Shown here: positions 26,895 through 35,022 of the stretch, in pieces
Layout of the letters: every line of letters starts with the position of its first letter
How positions within the stretch are numbered: the first letter of the stretch is position 1
Assembly: GCA_964433495.1 (NCBI GenBank)
Contig: CAYSRC010000012.1
Coordinates: 1 to 53,192, forward strand
Direction of reading: 5' to 3'
DNA: 53,192 bases
DNA from: CAYSRC01 sp964433495
GTDB lineage: Bacteria; Bacillota; Clostridia; Oscillospirales; Ruminococcaceae
Notes under the pieces: generated by a model
What the model was told of the DNA's origin: nothing
The model's input: only the letters and a program-made list of their open reading frames with translations
Databases searched by the model: none
Made by a program: the position numbers and the translations under genes

Positions 26895-28895
26895 TCAGAT
26901 ATCCATGATCACCGGCAGAATCATCGGACTGCGCTTGGTCTCTTTAAAGATAAACCGGCTGAGCGCCTCCCTGATCGCCATCTTGATCTCGCTCTGCCCG
27001 TTCTTGCGGTTGGACATCGCACCCTCAAGGGCGTTCTTCGCGACCTCCTTGAGGCCGCGCATGAGCTCCTCCGACTCCTTGACGTACACAAACCCGCGCG
27101 AGATGATGTCGGGCCCCGAGATCACGTCCCGCACGTCCATGTCGACCGTGGTGACGACCACGATCAAGCCGTCCTGCGAGAGATGCTTGCGGTCGCGCAG
27201 CACGATGCTGCCGACGTCGCCCACGCCGAGGCCGTCGACGAGCACCCTGCCCGACTGCACCGTCCCGAGCATGCGGGCCTCGCCCCCCTTGAACTCGATG
27301 ACCTGCCCTATCTCGGCGAGGATGATGTTCGAGTTGTCCATGCCGAGCGAGCGCGCGACCCCCGCGTGCTTGATGAGGTGCTTGTACTCGCCGTGGACCG
27401 GCATGAAATAGGTCGGACTGACAAGGGACAGCATGAGCTTGAGATCGTCCTGGCACGCGTGCCCCGAGGCGTGGACCTCGTACATCGACTCGTAGATGAC
27501 CTCGCTGCCGAGCTTGAGCAGCCCGTTGATTATCCGCGTGACCGCCTTCTCGTTGCCGGGTATCGGGTTCGCGGAGATGATGATAAAATCGTTGGAGGTT
27601 ATCGTGACCTGCCTGTGGGTGCCCGACACCATGCGTGAAAGCGCCGACATCGGCTCGCCCTGGCTTCCGGTCGTGATGATGATGAGATCCTCGTCGCGGC
27701 ACCTCGCGGCCTCGTCGAGACTGATGAGAAGCCCGTCGGGGACGCTGAGATAGCCGAGCTCGATGGCCTTGAAGGTATAGCTCTCCATGCTGCGGCCGGA
27801 CAGGGCGACCTTTCTGCCGTGGCTGACCGCAAGGTCGATAATCTGCTGGATCCTTTGGATGTTGGAGGCGAAGGAGGCGATGAGTATCCGCTTGCCCTCC
27901 GCGCGCGGGAACAGGGCGTCCAGCGACTTGCCGACGTTTCTCTCGGTGATGCTGGTGCCAGGCTTCTCGGCGTTTGTCGAGTCGGACAGCAGCGCGAGCA
28001 CCCCGCCGCTGCCTATCTGAGAAAAGCGCCTGATATCTATCGGCTCGCCGAGGACGGGGGTATAGTCTACCTTGAAGTCGCCCGTCTGCACCACGGTGCC
28101 CGCGGGGCAGGTTATTGCAAACGCCACCGCGTCGGGGATCGAGTGGTTGACCCGCACCGGCTCGACCGAGAAGCAGCCGAGCTTAAACGCCGTACCCGGC
28201 TTGATGATATTGAGCTTGACCGAGTCGAGCATCCTGTGCTCGGCAAGCTTTGCCTCGATGAGCCCGACCGTGAGCTTGGTCGCGTACACCGGGACGTTGA
28301 CCTGCTTTAAAAAATACGGCAGCGCGCCGATGTGATCCTCGTGCCCGTGGGTGATGACCACGCCGCGCAGCCGCTCTTTGTTTTCGGCGACATAGCTGAA
28401 GTCGGGGATGACGACGTCGACGCCGAACAGCTCGTCGTCGGGGAAGGACAGGCCGCAGTCGACCATGATGCTGTCGCCTCCGCACTCATACAGGGTGCAG
28501 TTTTTGCCGATCTCCCCGAGCCCGCCGAGCGGGATTATCCTGAGCGTCGCGTTCATGTCGCTTATCCCGGCTGCGCTGCGGCTTCTGTTTCTGCCGCGCG
28601 GGGCCGAAAGGCCGTCGCCCGCCTGCTTTTTGGGCGCTGCGGCGCGCTTGGGCGTCCTGGGCCCCGCCGCCCTGTTCTGCTGTGCCGCCCTGCCGCTTTT
28701 CACGGACACGTCGGCGGTCTTCGCCTTTTTGGACGCCGTCCCGCCGGCCGCCTTCGCGGCGGTCTCCTTTCTGCCCTTTGCGGCGGCAGCTTTACCGTTG
28801 TTGTTTGCCTTAGAAGCCGTGTTCAGCGCGTCCGCCCGGACCTCGCCGGGGCGTATGCGCGAAAACAGCTTTTGCTTATCGCTGTTATTTGCCAA
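26895..28895 (-). CDS. rnjA: Ribonuclease J with a long basic N-terminal extension
   Basis: This 666-residue metallo-beta-lactamase-fold RNase has endo- and 5'-exonuclease activity in mRNA decay and rRNA maturation. The catalytic core begins at about residue 114 (MNATLRIIPLGGLGEIGKN), with the zinc motif HGHEDH at 183-188, and the beta-CASP and C-terminal domains follow (SGRSMESYTF, VHASGHA, MPVHGEYKHL). The first 113 residues are an added Lys/Arg/Ala-rich, probably disordered segment. Translation starts at TTG 28895, with GGAGG 8 nt before it. Core length is normal for RNase J. It has its own promoter (29127-29156) and a long leader. Confidence 0.95.
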   Translation of the reverse strand: MANNSDKQKLFSRIRPGEVRADALNTASKANNNGKAAAAKGRKETAAKAAGGTASKKAKTADVSVKSGRAAQQNRAAGPRTPKRAAAPKKQAGDGLSAPRGRNRSRSAAGISDMNATLRIIPLGGLGEIGKNCTLYECGGDSIMVDCGLSFPDDELFGVDVVIPDFSYVAENKERLRGVVITHGHEDHIGALPYFLKQVNVPVYATKLTVGLIEAKLAEHRMLDSVKLNIIKPGTAFKLGCFSVEPVRVNHSIPDAVAFAITCPAGTVVQTGDFKVDYTPVLGEPIDIRRFSQIGSGGVLALLSDSTNAEKPGTSITERNVGKSLDALFPRAEGKRILIASFASNIQRIQQIIDLAVSHGRKVALSGRSMESYTFKAIELGYLSVPDGLLISLDEAARCRDEDLIIITTGSQGEPMSALSRMVSGTHRQVTITSNDFIIISANPIPGNEKAVTRIINGLLKLGSEVIYESMYEVHASGHACQDDLKLMLSLVSPTYFMPVHGEYKHLIKHAGVARSLGMDNSNIILAEIGQVIEFKGGEARMLGTVQSGRVLVDGLGVGDVGSIVLRDRKHLSQDGLIVVVTTVDMDVRDVISGPDIISRGFVYVKESEELMRGLKEVAKNALEGAMSNRKNGQSEIKMAIREALSRFIFKETKRSPMILPVIMDI

Positions 28896-29120
28896 AAAAA
28901 ATACCTCCGTACCGCATATGCGGTTGAAAAAATTTTATGTAAATATCTACGTCAGAGGGACTCGCCCCTCAAAACAAATCATAGTCTCAGGGTTGCGGAA
29001 AAAACTTCCGCCGCACTTCAAAGCATCCGAAACAGGCCGGAAACAGCCCAATTGTCCCGGATGCGGTACAAATTCGTTTTTGCGCGGCCGCTCACCCTCC
29101 GCGCAGACGTACTCTACAGA
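28896..29120 (-). promoter_or_regulatory. Long structured 5' leader of rnjA
   Basis: About 220 bases separate the predicted transcription start from the rnjA TTG. The leader contains GCATCCG/CGGATGC with an internal GGCTG/CGGCC region, GGGGCGA-GTCCC and, close to the ribosome binding site, the palindrome CCGCATATGCGG (28915-28926). Leader-based autoregulation of a decay nuclease is plausible by analogy with RNase E, but is inferred only. Confidence 0.4.
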
Positions 29121-29126
29121 TACTCT

Positions 29127-29156
29127 ATAATACTCTTTTTATGTTATGGTTGTCAA
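29127..29156 (-). promoter_or_regulatory. Sigma-A promoter of rnjA
   Basis: A consensus TTGACA (29151-29156) and TATTAT (29127-29132) on the minus strand are separated by 18 bp. It is one of the strongest promoters in the window and drives rnjA behind a leader of about 220 bases. Confidence 0.8.
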
Positions 29157-29421
29157 CTTTTCGAAGTTTTAGACCGCGCGTCACCCGCACGCCCGGCCGC
29201 GTTCGCCTGTTTTGCGCAGGTGCGTTTTCCAAAAGGCGCGCCGCGTCCCCGGGCTCATTTGCCGCCCGCGAAAAGGACGGCGTTTCGGGCCTTTGTCCGC
29301 CCGCGCGGGGCTCTTTCTTTGCGGACGCCGGCGTCCTCGGACTCGACGGCTCGCCCTTGTCCGCCCGTCCCGCGTGTCTCCGTCTCCCCCGTCCTGCGGG
29401 GCAGCGTCGGGGCGGCGGGAT
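29157..29421. other. GC-rich spacer between divergent rnjA and rnhA promoters
   Basis: This stretch lies between the two divergent promoters. It is GC-rich and C-rich on the plus strand, with no ribosome-binding-site-led open frame and no RNA gene recognised. It resembles the other GC-rich spacers of the window. Confidence 0.5.
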
Positions 29422-29450
29422 TTGAAACGCGGCGCGCAATGTGATAATAT
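29422..29450 (+). promoter_or_regulatory. Sigma-A promoter of rnhA
   Basis: TTGAAA (29422-29427) and TAATAT (29445-29450) are separated by 17 bp. The leader to the rnhA start at 29563 is about 105 bases. Confidence 0.7.
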
Positions 29451-29562
29451 CAGTTTAATGAATATCTGCATAAGCCCAAATGATGCTTATACGGACAAAA
29501 AAGTTGTTTTTATAAATCAAAGGTTATTCGCACACGTGAAAGCGTATGCGCGGAGGTTTCGG

Positions 29563-30000
29563 ATGAAGGATGTTAATCTGTACACCGACGGGGCGTGCTC
29601 GGGCAACCCGGGGCCCGGCGGCTGGGGCGCGGTGCTCGAGTGCGGCGGCAGGGAGCGCGAGCTGTCGGGGGCCGACCCCGCCACCACCAACAACCGCATG
29701 GAGCTGACCGCCGTCATCAGCGGCCTTGAGGCCCTGAAGGAACCCTGCAGCGTGACGGTATACAGCGACTCAAAATACGTCGTCGACTCGGTTCAAAAGG
29801 GCTGGCTGTACGGCTGGAGCAAAAAGGGCTGGATAAACGCGCAGAAAAAGCCGGTGCCCAACCGCGAGCTGTGGCAGAGACTGTTGTCGCTGCTGTCGGT
29901 GCACAGGGTGCGGTTCGTGTGGGTGCGCGGCCACAACGGCCACCCCTACAACGAGCGGTGCGACAGGCTCGCCGTCGCGGCCTATTCAAAATACCTTTAA
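29563..30000 (+). CDS. rnhA: Ribonuclease HI
   Basis: This 145-residue enzyme cleaves RNA in RNA-DNA hybrids. All four catalytic acids are present: Asp9 in LYTDGACSGNPGPGGWG, Glu47 in NNRMELTA, Asp69 in VYSDSKYVV and Asp134 in NERCDRLAV; the substrate-binding basic protrusion (GWSKKGWINAQKKPVPN) is included, making it the E. coli-like long form. The open frame starts at 29461 or earlier, but GGAGG 6 nt before ATG 29563 fixes the start. It is transcribed on its own in the plus direction, divergent from rnjA, and complements RNase HII encoded at 10293. Confidence 0.95.
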   Translation: MKDVNLYTDGACSGNPGPGGWGAVLECGGRERELSGADPATTNNRMELTAVISGLEALKEPCSVTVYSDSKYVVDSVQKGWLYGWSKKGWINAQKKPVPNRELWQRLLSLLSVHRVRFVWVRGHNGHPYNERCDRLAVAAYSKYL

Positions 30001-30304
30001 GGGAAACCCGAGCTCCTGCCCGTCGGCGGCGCGGGGCCCGTTTGCCGCGACCTCGCACCGGCTTTTTTGAGGCTGCCGTCGTTCGGCGGCGCTGTTTTTG
30101 TTGAACGGCCCCGCCTTTTGTGATAAAATTCTGATGTAAGACGTCAAAGACGTCCCGTGAACTCAGCGCCCAAACGCCGCGCGGTTGACACGGCTCTTTG
30201 CGCGGCCGCGCGCAAAGGACGACCGTCGAGAGGCGCGGCGCGGGGCGCGCCCTGCGGGAATTATCACGGCCCGGCGCCGTGCAACTTTTAAGGAGTATCG
30301 CCAA
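30001..30304 (+). other. Spacer and leader upstream of glnS
   Basis: The 304 bases between rnhA and glnS hold the glnS promoter (30101-30129), a short GACGTC-AAA-GACGTC hairpin (30139-30153) just after the expected start site, and a GC-rich leader. No T-box core sequence was found, and there is no further gene. Confidence 0.5.
30101..30129 (+). promoter_or_regulatory. Sigma-A promoter of glnS
   Basis: TTGAAC (30101-30106) and TAAAAT (30124-30129) are 17 bp apart. Transcription would start near 30137, leaving a leader of about 165 bases before the ATG. Confidence 0.7.
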
Positions 30305-31966
30305 ATGGACGAAAACTACACCAACTTTATCTATGACATCGTCGACGAGGACCTGAAAACGGGCGCGTATAAGGAGATCCACACCCGGTTCCCGCCCGAG
30401 CCCAACGGCTATCTTCACATCGGCAGCGCAAAGGCAATTTTGATAAACAGCAGCGTCGCGCAGCGCTACGGCGGCAAGTTCAACCTGCGCTACGACGACA
30501 CCAACCCCACCAAAGAGGACAACGAGTACGTCGAGTCGATCCTTGAGGACCTGCGCTGGCTCGGCGCCGAGCCCGACGGCGGGATATACTACGGCTCCGA
30601 CTACTTCGACAAATGCTACGAATACGCGGTCAAGCTCATAAAAGAGGGCAAGGCCTATGTCTGCTCGCTGTCGGGCGATGAGATGCGCGAATACCGCGGC
30701 ACCCTCACCGAGCCCGGCAAGGACAGCCCCTACCGCAACCGCTCGGTCGAAGAAAATCTCGACCTGTTCGAGCGCATGAAAAACGGCGAGTTCCCCAACG
30801 GCGCGCACACGCTCAGGGCAAAAATCGACATGGCGAGCCCCAACATGAACATGCGCGACCCCGCGATCTACCGCATCCTGCACACGCCGCACCACCGCCA
30901 GGGCGACAAATGGTGCATCTACCCCCTCTACGACTTCGCGCACCCGATACAGGACGCGCTCGAGGGGATAACCCACTCGCTGTGCTCGATAGAGTTTGAA
31001 AACCACCGCCCGCTCTACGAGTGGGTAATCGACAACGTCGGCTTCCCCGCGCCGCAGCCCAAGCAGAGGGAGTTTGCGCGTCTCAACGTCACCTACACCG
31101 TCATGAGCAAGCGCTTTTTGCGCGACCTCGTCGAGCGCGGGGTTGTCGACGGCTGGGACGACCCCCGCATGCCCACCTTATGCGGCCTGCGCAGGCGCGG
31201 ATACACCCCGTCGTCGATCAGGACGTTTGTGTGGACGGCGGGCGTCAGCAAGGCCGACAGCATCGTCGACATCGGTCTGCTCGAGCACTGCATCAGGGAC
31301 GAGCTCAACGCGGGCGCGCTGCGCCGCGTTGCGGTGCTTGACCCCGTCAGGCTCGTCGTCGACAACTACCCCGACGGCAAAACCGAGGAGTTCGAGCTGC
31401 CCGACAACCCCAACGACCCCGAGGCGGGCACGAGGAAGGTGCGGTTCTCCAAAGAGCTTTACATCGAGAGAAGCGATTTCTTCATGGTTCCCCCGCCCAA
31501 GTTCAGGCGGCTGTTCCCCGGCAACGAGGTGCGGCTGATGGGTGCGTACATCGTCAAATGCACGGGGGCCCAGCTCGACGCCGACGGCAACGTCGCAGAG
31601 ATCCACTGCACCGCCGACCTCGAGACAGGCTGCGGGATGCCTGCCGACGGGCGCAAGGTCAAGGGCACCATCCACTGGGTCTCAAAGGACGGCTGCATCG
31701 AGCGCAGGGTGAAGCTGTACGACCGGCTGCTCACCCTCGAGAAGATAACCGACCTGCCCGAGGGCAAGACGTTCGGCGACTATCTCAACGCCGACTCGGT
31801 CAAGACCTACGAGCGCGCCAAGCTCGAAAAAAGCCTCGAGGACGCGACCGCCGACGAGCGCTTTCAGTTCGTGCGAAACGGGTACTTTATCCTCGACAGC
31901 AAGCACCCCGACACCTTCAACAACATCGTGAACCTCAAGGACACCTGGGCAAAGATAAACAAATAA
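30305..31966 (+). CDS. glnS: Glutaminyl-tRNA synthetase
   Basis: This 553-residue class I synthetase charges tRNA-Gln. The HIGH motif appears as HIGS (38-41) in PPEPNGYLHIGSAKAI, and the KMSKS motif as VMSKR. The GlnRS-type anticodon-binding beta-barrel follows (VRFSKELYIERSDF, VKGTIHWVSKDG). The sequence is GlnRS rather than GluRS from the PNGYLHIGHAK-type block and C-terminal domain. The ATG at 30305 lies 9 nt after AAGGAG. It is a single-gene unit with its own promoter and a strong terminator. Confidence 0.95.
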   Translation: MDENYTNFIYDIVDEDLKTGAYKEIHTRFPPEPNGYLHIGSAKAILINSSVAQRYGGKFNLRYDDTNPTKEDNEYVESILEDLRWLGAEPDGGIYYGSDYFDKCYEYAVKLIKEGKAYVCSLSGDEMREYRGTLTEPGKDSPYRNRSVEENLDLFERMKNGEFPNGAHTLRAKIDMASPNMNMRDPAIYRILHTPHHRQGDKWCIYPLYDFAHPIQDALEGITHSLCSIEFENHRPLYEWVIDNVGFPAPQPKQREFARLNVTYTVMSKRFLRDLVERGVVDGWDDPRMPTLCGLRRRGYTPSSIRTFVWTAGVSKADSIVDIGLLEHCIRDELNAGALRRVAVLDPVRLVVDNYPDGKTEEFELPDNPNDPEAGTRKVRFSKELYIERSDFFMVPPPKFRRLFPGNEVRLMGAYIVKCTGAQLDADGNVAEIHCTADLETGCGMPADGRKVKGTIHWVSKDGCIERRVKLYDRLLTLEKITDLPEGKTFGDYLNADSVKTYERAKLEKSLEDATADERFQFVRNGYFILDSKHPDTFNNIVNLKDTWAKINK

Positions 31967-31977
31967 GGAAGCATTTT

Positions 31978-32005
31978 AAAAAGCACGGCTCCGGCCGTGC
32001 TTTTT
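31978..32005 (+). terminator. Bidirectional terminator after glnS
   Basis: AAAAAGCACGGC (31978-31989) and GCCGTGCTTTTT (31994-32005) form a 12-bp stem with a TCCG loop. The A-run on one side and T-run on the other make it functional in both directions. It lies 11 bases after the glnS stop. Confidence 0.9.
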
Positions 32006-32231
32006 GCTGCGCACCTGCTTTTTCTGTAAGCAGAAAAAAACTCAATGACGCCCCGAATGCCTTATATCGCTTATCTTTTGGGGAGTGTTCCTCCTCTGCT
32101 GCGAACACGTTAAAAACGACGCTTCCGTTATTCTTTGCAGATGCTAAAACATAATCGTGGCTCTTTGCAATATCGTCTGCACAGTCTTTAAAAGACATTT
32201 TATCGATAGAAACAGCCGTCGAACTATGTAT
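32006..32231 (-). pseudogene. AT-rich, protein-like remnant between convergent terminators
   Basis: This AT-richer island lies between the glnS and birA-operon terminators. On the minus strand one frame reads like a real protein (MSFKDCADDIAKSHDYVLAS, then a stretch containing NVFAAEEEHSPKDKRYK) using AT-ending codons unlike its GC-rich neighbours. No ribosome binding site precedes the internal ATG, and the frame degenerates into the glnS terminator. It is best read as a gene remnant. I do not recognise the family. Confidence 0.35.
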
Positions 32232-32235
32232 AACA

Positions 32236-32274
32236 AAAATCAAGATGCCCACCGTTAAAGCAGCGGACATCTTG
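32236..32274 (-). terminator. Intrinsic terminator of the sepF/lspA-birA region
   Basis: On the minus strand CAAGATGTCCGCTG pairs with CGGTGGGCATCTTG (14 bp including G-U pairs; 32241-32274) around CTTTAA and is followed by ATTTTTG. It lies about 75 bases after the birA stop and ends the operon running from lspA to birA. Confidence 0.85.
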
Positions 32275-32347
32275 ATTTCAGGGAGGCCTGCAACACACCC
32301 CGCCCCTATGTCGGATAACAGGGCTTCACCCATGTTGATAAGCCCGC

Positions 32348-33133
32348 TCACCGTGTTTTCGGCGCGAGCCGCACCGACACGTCGCCGCAGGTGAGCACCC
32401 GCTTTTCTCCGCTTTCAGTCACAATGACCAGCCCCGCGTCGTCGTCAAAGCCCTCGGCGCGCGCAAAAACCGTCTCCTCCCCCGCCGTATACACGATCTC
32501 GCGCCCGAGCAGCGAGGACAGCTCGGCGTAGCGCTTTAAAAACGCGCGGTCGGCGATGTGCGCAAAGCCGTCAAAGCAGCGCTTTACGATGTCGGCGCAC
32601 AGGACGTTTACGTCCGCACCGCCGCACAGCTCGTCGAGCGCGCACGCCCGCGCCCTTATGTCGTCGGGGAAGCTGTCGTGCCTGAGGTTGATGCCTATCC
32701 CCACCACCACGGCCCCCGCGCGGCCTGCGGCGTCGAGCGCCGTCTCGCAGAGGATGCCGCACAGCTTTCTGTCGTCAACCGTGATGTCGTTGACCCATTT
32801 TATCCGGGCGTCGATGTGCGCGTTGTCCCGCAGCGAGCAGGCCACGGCGACCGCGACTGCGGGCGTGACGAGCGGTATCAGCTCGGGCGCAAGGCCGAGG
32901 TCGGCGGCAAAGGACATGTACAGCCCACCGCCCTTACAGCCGAAAAACGACCTGCCCCTCGTGCCCCTGCCGCCCGTCTGCCAGGTGGTGGCAACGAGAA
33001 CGGGCCGTTTATTTTGCTCGTACAACCTGCGGGCCGTCGTGTTGGTCGAGCCCTGCTCACACGCCTCGACCGTCACCTCGAGAGCCCCGTCCAAAAGGGC
33101 GCCGAGCGCCCCTGCGTCTAAGTTTCCGAACAT
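32348..33133 (-). CDS. birA: Biotin-protein ligase, no DNA-binding domain
   Basis: This 261-residue enzyme attaches biotin to carrier proteins such as acetyl-CoA carboxylase subunit AccB. The biotin/ATP-binding signature GGRGTRGR lies at 54-61 in TTWQTGGRGTRGRSF, with KWVNDI carrying the catalytic lysine and GIGINL further on; the C-terminal SH3-like domain follows. The N-terminal helix-turn-helix of bifunctional BirA repressors is absent, so this is a monofunctional ligase. ATG 33133 is preceded at 4 nt by AGGTGA, which contains the stop codon of the upstream 28-residue ORF. Confidence 0.93.
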   Translation of the reverse strand: MFGNLDAGALGALLDGALEVTVEACEQGSTNTTARRLYEQNKRPVLVATTWQTGGRGTRGRSFFGCKGGGLYMSFAADLGLAPELIPLVTPAVAVAVACSLRDNAHIDARIKWVNDITVDDRKLCGILCETALDAAGRAGAVVVGIGINLRHDSFPDDIRARACALDELCGGADVNVLCADIVKRCFDGFAHIADRAFLKRYAELSSLLGREIVYTAGEETVFARAEGFDDDAGLVIVTESGEKRVLTCGDVSVRLAPKTR

Positions 33134-33137
33134 CGTG

Positions 33138-33224
33138 TCACCTGTACAAAAAATAGTTGAGCGCAACGACCGCGGCGCAAAGCACCGCCGTGACGACCGC
33201 CGTCACAAGCCCCGGGCGCTTCAC
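33138..33224 (-). CDS. 28-residue single-span membrane peptide
   Basis: A GTG at 33224 overlaps the TGA of the phosphatase gene as GTGA, with GAGG 8 nt upstream. The 28-codon frame begins MKRPGLVTAVV (GTG read as Met), continues with an unbroken hydrophobic stretch of about 18 residues, and ends NYFLYR before TGA. It therefore fits one transmembrane helix flanked by positive charges at both ends. Its stop is built into the ribosome binding site of birA, and it fills the gap between the two genes exactly. It is too short for routine gene callers. No family is recognised; a leader peptide setting birA translation is an alternative. Confidence 0.6.
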   Translation of the reverse strand: MKRPGLVTAVVTAVLCAAVVALNYFLYR

Positions 33225-34075
33225 AGATCGAGCCTCAGCTGCATATAGCCGCCGCACATCGCCTCCACCGACTCAAGCAGCTCGCCCACCGCCCCCGCGA
33301 GACAGGTGCGCTGGGTGGTGATGTCGGTCATCCCGCGGATGTCGGAGGGCGCGTCGGCGACCGTCGCCGTGTAGCCGGCCTCCTTGAACATGTCGATATC
33401 GTTGTAGTAGTCGCCTATCGCGACGGTGTTTTTCATGTCGATGTTCATGTAGTCGGCGAGCCTTCTCAGCCCTGTTCCCTTGTTGACCCCCTTGGGGATG
33501 ATCTCGTAGTACACGGGCGCGGTCTTGACATAATCGAACATCGCAAACAGCTCGTCCTTCATCCTGCGTTTGTCGACAAACTTCTGTATCGCATCGATCA
33601 TGTCGGGCGGCGCGGCAAACAGCATCTTGTTGAACACCTCGCCCTCTATCGTGTTCATGTCGGCCACCACAAAGGGGATGTGCTCGACGAGGCCGTGCTT
33701 TGTCACCTCGTCGTTCATGCGGGTCGCGGTGATCCCCCCGCAGTTGTGAAACTCTATCCCCGCCTTGGGAAAGACCTTGGCCACCTCGCGCACCACGTCA
33801 AAGACGCGGCCGTCCAGCTCTGCGCCGTAGATCTGCCGGTCGTTCTTATAGTCATAGATGATCGCGCCGTTGCACAGCACCGCCGGGGCGGAAAACGGGA
33901 TCCAGTCGACATACCGACGCACCGAGTCGACGCTGCGCCCCGTGCAGACGGTGAAGTTGCCGCCCGCCTCGACAAAGCGGGTTATCGTCTCGATGTTCTG
34001 CTTCGGCACCCCGTAGCTCGCCTGAAGCAGCGTCCCGTCGACGTCGGAAACGACAAGCATCTCTGATAACTGCAT
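33221..34075 (-). CDS. Cof-type HAD-superfamily phosphatase
   Basis: This 284-residue protein is a Cof/IIB-type haloacid dehalogenase-superfamily hydrolase. Motif I is SDVDGTLL near residue 9, motif II is in FTVCTGRS, and motif III/IV is the GDYYNDIDMFKEAG block; an alpha/beta cap domain sits between. Members dephosphorylate sugar phosphates, phosphorylated cofactors or nucleotides, so the substrate cannot be stated. The ATG lies 2 bases after the stop of the pseudouridine synthase gene and its own stop overlaps the start of the 28-residue ORF. Confidence 0.88.
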   Translation of the reverse strand: MQLSEMLVVSDVDGTLLQASYGVPKQNIETITRFVEAGGNFTVCTGRSVDSVRRYVDWIPFSAPAVLCNGAIIYDYKNDRQIYGAELDGRVFDVVREVAKVFPKAGIEFHNCGGITATRMNDEVTKHGLVEHIPFVVADMNTIEGEVFNKMLFAAPPDMIDAIQKFVDKRRMKDELFAMFDYVKTAPVYYEIIPKGVNKGTGLRRLADYMNIDMKNTVAIGDYYNDIDMFKEAGYTATVADAPSDIRGMTDITTQRTCLAGAVGELLESVEAMCGGYMQLRLDL

Positions 34076-34077
34076 CC

Positions 34078-35022
34078 CTAATCCTCCAAAACCCTGAGCG
34101 TGTTCAAAAAGTCAACAAAATACGCAGGCAGCGGCGCGCAAAACTCGACATACCGGCCGCTTGCCGGATGCTTAAAGCCGAGAATCCCCGCGTGCAGACA
34201 CTGTCCGCACAGCTCCTTCGGCGTGCTTTTGGGGCCGTACACCGTGTCCCCCGCAAGTGGGTGCCCGATGTGCGCCATGTGCACGCGGATCTGATGTGTC
34301 CTGCCCGTCTCGAGGCGCAGCTCGAGACGGGTATATCCCTCGTACCGGCACACCACGCGGTAGTGGGTGACGGCGCGCTTTGCGTTCTTTTGGGTGACAC
34401 AGAACCTTTTGCGGTCCCGCTCGCTTCTGCCGATGGGCAGATCCACCGTCCCGCTCCCGTCCGAAAACCTGCCGTGCGCGACCGCGCTGTAGACCCGCGT
34501 CATGCTGTGCGCGGCGACCTGCTCGGACAGCGAAAGGTGCGCAAAGTCGTTCTTCGCCACGACGAGAAGCCCGCTTGTGTCCTTGTCTATCCTGTGCACG
34601 ATGCCGGGGCGCTCGACCCCGTTGACGCCCGAGAGGCGGCCGCCGCAGTGAAACATCAGCGCGTTGACAAGGGTGCCGCGCGGGTTGCCCGGCGCGGGGT
34701 GCACGACCATCCCCTTCGGCTTGTTCACCACGAGCAGACAGTCGTCCTCATAGACGATGTCGAGCGGGATGTCCTCGGGCAGGATCTCGGCGGTCTCGGT
34801 CGGGGCCTCGAGCTCGACCCTGTCGCCCGGGCAGACGGGGACGCTCTTTTTCGCGGGTCTGCCGTTGAGCGAGACGCAGCCGTCGTCGATCAGGCGCTGC
34901 ACATAGCTTCTCGAAAACCGCGCGGCGAGGGCTTCGTCTCCCGAAAAACAGCCGCACAAAAAACGGTCGAGCCGCACACCCGCACACTCGGGCTCGGCTG
35001 CGAAGCAGAACCGTTCGGTCAT
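34078..35022 (-). CDS. RluA/RluD family pseudouridine synthase
   Basis: This 314-residue enzyme isomerises uridine in rRNA (or tRNA). An N-terminal S4 RNA-binding domain (about 14-75: VRLDRFLCGCF, RSYVQRLIDDGCVSLNG) precedes the catalytic domain with the RluA signature GIVHRIDKDTSGLLVVAKND holding the catalytic aspartate, and ending in HQIRVHMAHIGHPLAGDTVYG. It corresponds in position to B. subtilis YlyB next to lspA, a likely RluD-type 23S enzyme. The ATG overlaps the lspA stop as ATGA (35019-35022). Confidence 0.92.
   Translation of the reverse strand: MTERFCFAAEPECAGVRLDRFLCGCFSGDEALAARFSRSYVQRLIDDGCVSLNGRPAKKSVPVCPGDRVELEAPTETAEILPEDIPLDIVYEDDCLLVVNKPKGMVVHPAPGNPRGTLVNALMFHCGGRLSGVNGVERPGIVHRIDKDTSGLLVVAKNDFAHLSLSEQVAAHSMTRVYSAVAHGRFSDGSGTVDLPIGRSERDRKRFCVTQKNAKRAVTHYRVVCRYEGYTRLELRLETGRTHQIRVHMAHIGHPLAGDTVYGPKSTPKELCGQCLHAGILGFKHPASGRYVEFCAPLPAYFVDFLNTLRVLED

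Noticed and set aside
30130..30304. T-box riboswitch upstream of glnS
   Set aside because: No T-box core (GGTGG-type antiterminator sequence) or terminator/antiterminator pair is visible.
31935..32351. 138-residue minus-strand ORF starting GTG with a GTGA overlap to birA
   Set aside because: An excellent intrinsic terminator (32236-32274) lies about 75 bases into it and the frame runs through the glnS terminator, so a full-length product is unlikely. The AT-rich middle part is kept as a possible remnant.
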